A stretch of 15,812 nt of DNA, taken from NCBI GenBank assembly GCA_913049615.1, contig CAJWZI010000011.1, forward strand, positions 1-15,812, in the 5' to 3' direction. This stretch comes from an uncultured Alphaproteobacteria bacterium. GTDB lineage: Bacteria > Pseudomonadota > Alphaproteobacteria > GCA-2731375. Made by a program: the position numbers and the translations under genes. A model generated the notes under the pieces. That model had not been told where the DNA came from and searched no databases. It worked only from the letters and a program-made list of their open reading frames with translations. This document shows, in pieces, positions 7,503 through 13,318 of the stretch (its first letter is position 1; each line of letters begins with the position of its first letter).

Positions 7503-7763
7503 TCAATGGCCTTGGTCTCTGTGCCATTGCGCCCGTTTCCCTACAATCGCGCCCCAGGTTGTTACACAGTAGGGTACGCAATAGGTCAAGGCTACTTTCA
7601 CCATCGACGGTGGATCGCCAGCAAGAATGACGTCGCCATGATTTATGGTGGTTAGAATTGTTCCAACCACAAGTGCCGTGAAAAACGCTTTCTTGGGCAC
7701 GTTGTCTCCAAAAATCAATTGCGACAGGGGCGGCGCCGTTACTTGTTCGATCCTTTCAGACAT
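7503..7763 (-). CDS. NrtS-like small membrane protein (putative nitrate/nitrite transporter)
   Basis: This protein of 86 residues has two membrane segments, about 26-47 (AFFTALVVGTILTTINHGDV) and 55-75 (VKVALTYCVPYCVTTWGAIV). The pattern VGTIL..INHGDVIL, then K..LTYCVPYCV, is that of NrtS, a family of very small membrane proteins described as nitrate/nitrite transporters in cyanobacteria. I chose the ATG at 7763, which has AGG 7 bases upstream and sits just before the conserved region. An ATG at 7835 would add 24 residues unlike the family and lacks a good ribosome site. The gene is followed 24 bases later by the PAS-cyclase gene on the same strand. Transport function here is inferred from family only. 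Confidence 0.72.
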   Translation of the reverse strand: MSERIEQVTAPPLSQLIFGDNVPKKAFFTALVVGTILTTINHGDVILAGDPPSMVKVALTYCVPYCVTTWGAIVGKRAQWHRDQGH

Positions 7764-7926
7764 CGAAAAACCTAACCTTTCCACCAGTCGAAGCGTGGGG
7801 GTGATGGCGCAAAAATCCATCGAATCCCGGAACATCTCAATCGCGATCTAGCAGGCGACATATATGGAAAGTGTGCGGCAGGCAAGGTAGAATTAGGTTT
7901 AGTTTTTAGCTAGGCGGGCCGGATGT
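7764..7926. promoter_or_regulatory. Divergent intergenic region between the NrtS/cyclase unit and the dioxygenase operon
   Basis: This 163-base space separates two outward-pointing transcription units, so promoters for both are expected. I see only the ribosome binding sites: AGG (complement of 7771-7773) for the NrtS-like gene, and AGGCGG at 7912-7917, 9 bases before the fusion gene ATG. No convincing -35/-10 pair or operator is visible. Confidence 0.4.
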
Positions 7927-9636
7927 ATGAGCAACGAAGAGTCGAATTTGAAGTTAGTAGGCTTGTCGGCTGAAACCTTGAGTGCCCAGGCACTGGGCCG
8001 AGTTGATCCGGTGACCCGGGCGCTTATTCCCGCCCTGCATCCCTCGACTACGTTCCAAAGGGACGCAGACGGCAGTTATAGCTCCGGCCGCGCTTATAGT
8101 CGGCCTCATAATCCCACCTATGACGAGGCCGAGGATTTACTGGCGGCACTGGAAGGCGGCCACGATTGTTTATTGTTTTCTTCCGGCATGGCAGCAGCCA
8201 ATGCCGTTTTCCAGGCTTTGTTGCCTGGTGATCATGTAGTGGCCCCCAAGATGATGTATTGGGCTTTGCGCAAATGGTTGGTGGATTTTGCCATTCCCTG
8301 GGGATTGCGGGTTGATTTCGCCGATATCCAAGACCTAGGCACATTGGAAGCCGCTATGCGGCCCGGCAGGACCAAGTTGGTTTGGCTGGAAACGCCCGCC
8401 AATCCCATGTGGACGATCACCGATATTCGGGCAGCGGCGGACATCGCACATGGTGCAAGCGCCCGCCTGGCCGTTGACAGCACCATCGCGACGCCTGTGT
8501 TGACCCGGCCTATTACGCTGGGCGCCGATCTGGTCGTGCACTCCGCCTCGAAATATCTTAATGGGCATGGCGATGTCTTGGCAGGTGCCATCGTCGGTGC
8601 TCGCAATGACGGGTTTTGGCAGCGGATCCGGGCTTGGCGACGGGACGGCGGTGCCATGCTGGGGACACTGGAGGCTTGGTTGCTGCAACGGGGTATGCGC
8701 ACGTTGTTTATCCGGGTTGCTCGTTGTTCCGAGAGCGCTATGGCATTGGCGCGGCATTTTCAGAATGATTCTCGCATCATGCATGTTCTATACCCTGGCC
8801 TGGTGGAACATCCGGGTCATGAGGTTGCTGCGCAGCAGATGCAGGGTGCATTTGGCGGAATGTTGTCTTTGCGTATTCAGGGAGGGGAGCAAGCTGCACG
8901 TGCCGTTGCCGCTGAAGTAAAAGTTTTCAAACGCGCAACCTCACTAGGTGGCGTTGAAAGTCTTATTGAACATCGGGCAAGTATCGAAGGGCCGGCGACG
9001 CCGGTGCCGGACGATCTGTTACGGCTGTCCATCGGTTTGGAGGCAGTGGACGATTTGATCGCCGATCTCGAGCAGGCCTTAGACCGCCTTCCAGGCAATG
9101 TAGCAACCCATAAACCGCCAGAGGAGGTGCCCGTCGCATCCATGATCGAGCAAGTATTGGATGATCACATACGCGCAGTGGTGCAGGAGCGGGGCGGTGA
9201 TCTGCTTATCCAGTCGTTTGAAGACCAGGTATTGGTACTGGGTATGACCGGCTCTCCCGGGGCGGCATTCCCCTTGCGGGACACCATCACCGATACTATC
9301 CGCCACTACTTGCCCGAAGTGCGGGAAGTTATCCTCGTGTCTGATCGGAAACTGACCCAAGGTACTGTTGAGGAAAAAGTGCAGGCGCTTTTCGATGATC
9401 TGATTAATCCGGCCATCGCTGATCATGGCGGCAATGTGGTTTTGAATCGCATTACGGATGGCACGCTGTTTCTGACCATGAAAGGTGGTTGCCAAGGGTG
9501 CGCTATGGCCGAAATGACCTTACGTCAGGGTATAGAACCGCTGGTGATGCAATATATCGAAGAGGTTTCTGCCGTTGTAGATGAAACCGTTCATAGCGCC
9601 AGCGAGGCCACTTACTTTAAAACGAAAAAATCTTGA
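7927..9636 (+). CDS. Fusion of a cystathionine gamma-synthase/beta-lyase family PLP enzyme with two C-terminal NifU-like Fe-S scaffold domains
   Basis: The protein has 569 residues; ordinary transsulfuration enzymes have about 390. Residues 1-390 form a complete PLP-dependent Cys/Met-metabolism domain. Visible elements are Y57 and R59 in AYSRPHNPTYDE (cofactor phosphate contacts from the partner subunit), SSGMAA at 85-90, Y111, D184 in AVDST (pairs with the PLP nitrogen), the Schiff-base lysine K209 in SASKYLNGHGD, the TSLGGVESLIEHR loop, and R366 (substrate carboxylate) in RLSIGLE. The usual YGGT after the active-site tyrosine is replaced by YWALRKW. After a linker, residues 405-470 resemble a NifU C-terminal domain but have GSPGAA where CxxC should be. 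Residues 484-552 are a second copy with intact C522-x2-C525 (KGGCQGCAMAEMTL). Family knowledge: the PLP domain releases sulfur or thiols from amino acids, and NifU domains hold [4Fe-4S] clusters. Coupling of the two is inferred. It is first in an operon, 23 bases before the Rieske oxygenase gene. Confidence 0.93.
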   Translation: MSNEESNLKLVGLSAETLSAQALGRVDPVTRALIPALHPSTTFQRDADGSYSSGRAYSRPHNPTYDEAEDLLAALEGGHDCLLFSSGMAAANAVFQALLPGDHVVAPKMMYWALRKWLVDFAIPWGLRVDFADIQDLGTLEAAMRPGRTKLVWLETPANPMWTITDIRAAADIAHGASARLAVDSTIATPVLTRPITLGADLVVHSASKYLNGHGDVLAGAIVGARNDGFWQRIRAWRRDGGAMLGTLEAWLLQRGMRTLFIRVARCSESAMALARHFQNDSRIMHVLYPGLVEHPGHEVAAQQMQGAFGGMLSLRIQGGEQAARAVAAEVKVFKRATSLGGVESLIEHRASIEGPATPVPDDLLRLSIGLEAVDDLIADLEQALDRLPGNVATHKPPEEVPVASMIEQVLDDHIRAVVQERGGDLLIQSFEDQVLVLGMTGSPGAAFPLRDTITDTIRHYLPEVREVILVSDRKLTQGTVEEKVQALFDDLINPAIADHGGNVVLNRITDGTLFLTMKGGCQGCAMAEMTLRQGIEPLVMQYIEEVSAVVDETVHSASEATYFKTKKS

Positions 9637-9644
9637 ATTGCCGC

Positions 9645-9650
9645 GGAAAG
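9645..9650 (+). promoter_or_regulatory. Ribosome binding site deciding the Rieske alpha-subunit start
   Basis: GGAAAG lies 9 bases before the ATG at 9660. A TTG at 9633 in the same frame would overlap the fusion gene's stop but has no such site, so the ATG is preferred. Confidence 0.6.
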
Positions 9651-9659
9651 ACGTTGTCT

Positions 9660-10910
9660 ATGCCTCACATCGAAGAGTTACGGGAGCCGCTACACTGGCC
9701 ACAAGGCGGTGTAACCCGCATTCCCTACCGGTTGTATGCCGACCAAGAAATTTATGCGCGCGAGCAGCAACGGATATTCCGAGGGCCGGTGTGGAACTTT
9801 CTGTGCCTGGAAATCGATATTCCAAATGAAGGTGACTACAAGACTTCGGCAGTGGGCGAAATTCCCGTTATCGTCACTCGGGATGAGAATGGAGGCGTCC
9901 ATGCCATGGTCAACCGTTGTTCCCATAAAGGTGCCCTGGTCTGTTTGAAGGAAAGAGGGAATGCTAAGATGCTAACCTGCATTTACCATTCCTGGTCCTT
10001 CGATCTGCAGGGCCGTCTGAAGGGGATCTCCTTCCGCAACGGCTTGCAAGGCAAGGGCGGTATGCCGGACGATTTCGATCCGGATAAGCATGGTTTGGAG
10101 ATGTTGCGAGTGGAGACTTTCTGCGGTCTTGTGTTCGGAACATTTTCAGACCAAACGCCCACCGTCGAAAGCTATCTGGGTCCAGCCATGGCCAGGTTCA
10201 TTCAGCGGACCCTGGGAAAGCCTCTGCAGCCTCTGGGGATGCACAGTCAGATTCTTCACAATAACTGGAAGCTTTATGCTGAGAATGTTCGTGATTCCTA
10301 TCACGCCACCTTGTTGCATACCTTTTACACGACCTTCAAGATCAACAGGTTGGATATGGACGGCGGAATCGTGTTAGCCGAAGACAAGTGGCACCACATT
10401 AGTTATGCCAAGCGTGCCACCTGGAAGGAAGCAGAGGAATATGCACGGGAGAATATCCATGCGGCGCGTTATGACTCTAATCTAGCGGGACCTCATTTGC
10501 TGGATTCCTGGGCCGAATTCGATGACGGCATCACCCATTCCATCCAGGCTATTTTTCCCAATTTGGCTATACAATTAACATTGAACTCACTTGCAGTACG
10601 CTTTTTTGTGCCCCGCGGCATCGATAAGACAGAGCTGTTCTGGTTCTATCTGGGCTACAAGGACGACACGAAAGAACAAACGGCTATGCGGGTGATGCAG
10701 GGTAATTTGACCGGGGCGGCCGGTCTGGTGTCCCTTGAAGATGGTTGCATTAACGAGTTTGTCCAACGTGGTACCCGAGGCAGCGAGGGAGCGGCTGGTC
10801 TCGCTGAAATGGGCGGCCGCGATGTGGAATCGTCCGATGCTAGCCGTGCCACGGAGGCGGCTATACGGGGCTTCTGGACCGGGTATCGCGGCATCATGGG
10901 GTTTGATTGA
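9660..10910 (+). CDS. Rieske non-haem iron ring-hydroxylating dioxygenase, large (alpha) subunit
   Basis: This is the catalytic subunit of an oxygenase that adds O2 to an aromatic ring, using electrons from a reductase and often a ferredoxin. It has 416 residues from the ATG at 9660. The Rieske [2Fe-2S] ligands are C87 and H89 (CSHKGA) and C107 and H110 (CIYHSW). The mononuclear iron ligands are H215 and H220, in ENVRDSYHATLLHTFY, with D361 in SLEDGCINEFVQRG. D212 is the usual bridging aspartate that carries electrons between subunits. The end (ATEAAIRGFWTGYRGIMGFD) resembles the benzoate/anthranilate-type branch of alpha subunits, but the substrate cannot be fixed. The stop overlaps the beta-subunit start (TGATG), so the two are translationally coupled. 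No electron-transfer partner gene lies in the window. Confidence 0.95.
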   Translation: MPHIEELREPLHWPQGGVTRIPYRLYADQEIYAREQQRIFRGPVWNFLCLEIDIPNEGDYKTSAVGEIPVIVTRDENGGVHAMVNRCSHKGALVCLKERGNAKMLTCIYHSWSFDLQGRLKGISFRNGLQGKGGMPDDFDPDKHGLEMLRVETFCGLVFGTFSDQTPTVESYLGPAMARFIQRTLGKPLQPLGMHSQILHNNWKLYAENVRDSYHATLLHTFYTTFKINRLDMDGGIVLAEDKWHHISYAKRATWKEAEEYARENIHAARYDSNLAGPHLLDSWAEFDDGITHSIQAIFPNLAIQLTLNSLAVRFFVPRGIDKTELFWFYLGYKDDTKEQTAMRVMQGNLTGAAGLVSLEDGCINEFVQRGTRGSEGAAGLAEMGGRDVESSDASRATEAAIRGFWTGYRGIMGFD

Positions 10911-11362
10911 TGCAGGACATCGAGGACCTTATTACTGCGTACGCTCATGATATTGATGATGGTGAATTGGATCGCTGGCCCACCTATTTCACTGAGGATG
11001 GCATATACACTATTTTGACCCGTGAAAACCTGGCCGCGGGGCTACCCATGGGTATCATGCACTGCCAGGGACGGGGCATGATGGTGGACCGCATTAAGGC
11101 CATGCAGACCGCCAATATCTTTGAGGAACATACCTATTGTCACATTCTCGGCCGGTCCGAAATCAAGAAACATGGCCGCAGCTTTGAGGGGCGCACGAAC
11201 TTCACAGTATTGCGCACCATGCAAGAAGGACGAACCGAAACCTTTGCAGTTGGCAAATACCTGGATCATTTTACTAAGACTGGCGGAAAAACCTTGATTG
11301 CGGAGCGCAAGGTCGTCCTGGAATCCCGCCGCGTCGACATTCTCTTGGTCTGCCCACTTTAG
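10910..11362 (+). CDS. Ring-hydroxylating dioxygenase small (beta) subunit
   Basis: This structural subunit has the SnoaL/NTF2-like fold and assembles with the alpha subunit, typically as a3b3. It has 150 residues, a little shorter than the common 155-190. Recognisable features are the opening IEDLITAYAHDIDDGELDRW, then FTEDGIYTI, a central RGMMVDRIKAM, HILGRSEIKKHG, and the typical ending VVLESRRVDILLVCPL. The ATG at 10910 shares its A with the alpha-subunit stop (TGATG). A TTG at 10907 would add only one residue and is less likely. It is the last gene of the fusion, alpha and beta operon. No terminator is obvious immediately after it. Confidence 0.92.
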   Translation: MQDIEDLITAYAHDIDDGELDRWPTYFTEDGIYTILTRENLAAGLPMGIMHCQGRGMMVDRIKAMQTANIFEEHTYCHILGRSEIKKHGRSFEGRTNFTVLRTMQEGRTETFAVGKYLDHFTKTGGKTLIAERKVVLESRRVDILLVCPL

Positions 11363-11526
11363 TCAGAAGCTGTCAGGGAAAATCTGAATAGACTGTAGTT
11401 GATGTGCTGGTGAATTGAATAGAAGCCCTGAATGCCCAAGACAGCGATGTCATAGGGGATTGTATTTGTTCCATTCATCACCGGTTTCATGGCGAGAACA
11501 TAGGGGGAGTTTGAACGGTCGGGGTA
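11359..11526 (-). other. Unassigned open frame, possible gene remnant in the gap between dioxygenase beta and P450 genes
   Basis: The leftward frame from 11526 to a TAA at 11359-11361 encodes 55 residues with protein-like composition, including YVLAMKPVMNGTNTIPYD and AVLGIQGFYSIHQHINY. A TAA (11527-11529) precedes it and no good start with a ribosome site is seen. I do not recognise the family. It could be the decayed end of a gene or a chance open frame. The rest of the gap, 11527-11759, holds two short inverted repeats and nothing else I can name. Confidence 0.2.
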
Positions 11527-11661
11527 TTATTCCATCGTTAAATTAAACGTCGGCGTGGATCTGTGTGGCTTGGTGTACAGCATTTGGCACTACCACCGCG
11601 TGGTGCGCGGCAACGCAACTAATGTGTGCTTTCAAGTGTAGTTGACCTGATTTTGCGACAA

Positions 11662-11679
11662 TGACCCAGGGTTGGGTCA
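11662..11679. repeat. Inverted repeat TGACCCA-N4-TGGGTCA in the convergent gap
   Basis: Two perfect 7-base arms are separated by GGGT, between the convergent dioxygenase and P450 genes. It could be a short stem ending a transcript or a dimeric protein-binding site. There is no T-run, and no promoter is expected in a convergent gap, so the role is open. Confidence 0.35.
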
Positions 11680-11721
11680 ATACAATTCGACATCGATTGT
11701 CACGATTTGAGTTGGCAAGTG

Positions 11722-11737
11722 GGGTGTGATAGCACCC
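11722..11737 (-). terminator. Weak stem downstream of the P450 gene
   Basis: GGGTG and CACCC form a 5-bp stem with a 6-base loop, 23 bases beyond the P450 stop codon. No T-run follows, so it is at best a weak terminator candidate. Confidence 0.2.
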
Positions 11738-11759
11738 TCCAACTACGTCCCATAATATA

Positions 11760-12962
11760 TCAGAATTGGATGGGTATGTTCCTCGGACCGCGAACCTGAC
11801 CACCGGCCCAGGTGACCGCGTCGGGGTCAGCTAATTTGAACTCCGGTATGCGCTCGAACCATGTTCGCAAGGCCACATCCATTTCCATGCGTGCCAGGTT
11901 GGACCCGGCGCAACGATGAATGCCTACGCCAAAGGCGATGTGCCTGTTTCGCTGACGATCGAGGACAACTTCCTCGGCCATGTCGAAGGCCTCTGGGTCA
12001 TGGTTGGCGGCCGGAAAATTCATCAAAACTCGGTCCCCTTCTTTAAAGGTGACGCCATTGAATTCAACATCCTTTTGGCTAACACGCGCCATGGTGACCG
12101 GTGAATAGTACCGCAACAACTCCTCAATGGCGGATGGGAATAGCTGCGGATCCTTCGCTAGGCGGCGGCGGTCGCCGCGGTTGCTGGCCAGATGCAGCAG
12201 CGCTGAGCCAATAGAACTCCAGGTGGTGTCAATACCCGCGATTAACAACAAATTGCACATACCGATCACGGTTTGGTCTGTAACCGGCTCACCTTCCAAT
12301 TCACAAGAGATTAGTTGGGAGATCAAATCATCGCCAGGATTGGCGCGCCGTTCCGAAACTAATTCACCGAAGAATCCCAAGATTATGCCACGGTATTTCA
12401 GGCGGGTATCCGGGTCGGTTAAACCAATTTCAAGGATGCCCCGAACCCATTCTACGAATTCGCCTGCGCGACCCGCATCGATGCCCATCATATTGGCAAT
12501 GACCCGTGGCGGAATTTGCTGAGCGTATTGCACCGCGCCGTCACAAGTGCCCTTACCGATGAATTCATCGATCAAACTGTTGCATAAAGCTATGGTGTCT
12601 GCCCTGTGTCTGGCCACGGCTTTGGGTGTAAAAAACGGCAAAATCATCCGGCGAATGGGTATTTGCGTCGGCGGGTCGGATGTAATAGGGGGCGCCGCGA
12701 CTTCAGCGTATTCCGATTCGGGATCCAATTCTTGTGGCGGCACCACAAGAGGCTCTTTCGAGGATAGGTCGGGCACCATGCGCACGAGTGCCTGCATATC
12801 CGCGTATTTGGTGGGCATCCAGGAACCGCCCCAACGATCGGAATGAGCAATGGGGCATTCCTGACGTAGTTTGTTCCAAACGGGAACAGGATCCTTCACA
12901 TAGGAGTGATCAAAAATATCGTAGTCTGTTTTCCAATCGTTCACCGGCGGTGTCTTGTTCAT
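11760..12962 (-). CDS. Cytochrome P450 monooxygenase (soluble bacterial type)
   Basis: This haem-thiolate enzyme inserts one oxygen atom into an organic substrate with electrons from a ferredoxin and reductase. Its 400 residues and lack of a membrane anchor match soluble bacterial P450s. Motifs: I-helix oxygen-activation motif A242-G-I-D-T-T247, ExxR at E281-R284 (EELLRYYSPV), and the haem-binding loop FGVGIHRCAG with the iron ligand C351. In the C-helix region the usual DPPxH is SDPPTQIPIRRM, with no histidine at that position. The ATG at 12962 has GGAGG 10 bases upstream. The gene converges with the dioxygenase operon and follows hydantoinase B on the same strand after a 356-base gap, so it may have its own promoter. 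The substrate is unknown, and no ferredoxin gene is near. Confidence 0.95.
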   Translation of the reverse strand: MNKTPPVNDWKTDYDIFDHSYVKDPVPVWNKLRQECPIAHSDRWGGSWMPTKYADMQALVRMVPDLSSKEPLVVPPQELDPESEYAEVAAPPITSDPPTQIPIRRMILPFFTPKAVARHRADTIALCNSLIDEFIGKGTCDGAVQYAQQIPPRVIANMMGIDAGRAGEFVEWVRGILEIGLTDPDTRLKYRGIILGFFGELVSERRANPGDDLISQLISCELEGEPVTDQTVIGMCNLLLIAGIDTTWSSIGSALLHLASNRGDRRRLAKDPQLFPSAIEELLRYYSPVTMARVSQKDVEFNGVTFKEGDRVLMNFPAANHDPEAFDMAEEVVLDRQRNRHIAFGVGIHRCAGSNLARMEMDVALRTWFERIPEFKLADPDAVTWAGGQVRGPRNIPIQF

Positions 12963-13318
12963 CCTTTAGAAACCTCCCCATTTGTTTCCGTGGGCTCTAT
13001 CGCCATAATTATCTGGTTAAGATTTGTCTTGGCAAAATCACCAATTATTTTCTCAAAAGTTCATTCATCATGATCGTGAATTAGTCAATGATGGCGTCAT
13101 CCTCCAACATTGATGGTCTTGGCCGGTTTTGCACAGGTTCGCCAAGGTGCCGGTAAACATTTGTACGCCATATCGGCTTTTATTTTAAAAATCAGTCTTA
13201 GACATGCCGTCCGGCTGCCAAAGAGCGTTTTCGATATGGCATCGTCCACGAATGTGCCCGTTCCGCCATCTCCGAATTTAAACAGACCAAACCGGCGACG
13301 AGCTGAAGATGGTATAAT
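12963..13318. other. Intergenic gap upstream of the P450 gene
   Basis: This 356-base stretch lies between the hydantoinase B stop and the P450 start. It becomes A/T-rich toward the P450 gene (about 13010-13085), where a promoter is plausible, but I find no clean -35/-10 pair. The P450 ribosome site GGAGG is the complement of 12973-12977. No gene is recognised. Confidence 0.4.

Noticed and set aside
7764..7835. Longer start for the NrtS-like protein at 7835
   Set aside because: The extra 24 residues do not look like the family and the ATG has no good ribosome binding site; the ATG at 7763 has one.
8232..8784. Long leftward open frames inside the PLP-NifU fusion gene
   Set aside because: They are antisense shadows of a strongly conserved coding region with rare-residue-rich translations.
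9633..9659. TTG start at 9633 for the Rieske alpha subunit
   Set aside because: The ATG at 9660 has GGAAAG at proper spacing, and the extra residues are not family-like.
11543..11803. Leftward 86-codon open frame at the P450 end
   Set aside because: It starts within the P450 coding region in another frame, lacks a ribosome site and has no recognised domain.
13097..13318. In-frame open stretch after the hydantoinase B stop as a read-through extension or separate gene
   Set aside because: Hydantoinase B already has a normal length and end; the following roughly 70 codons match nothing I recognise and have no start signal.
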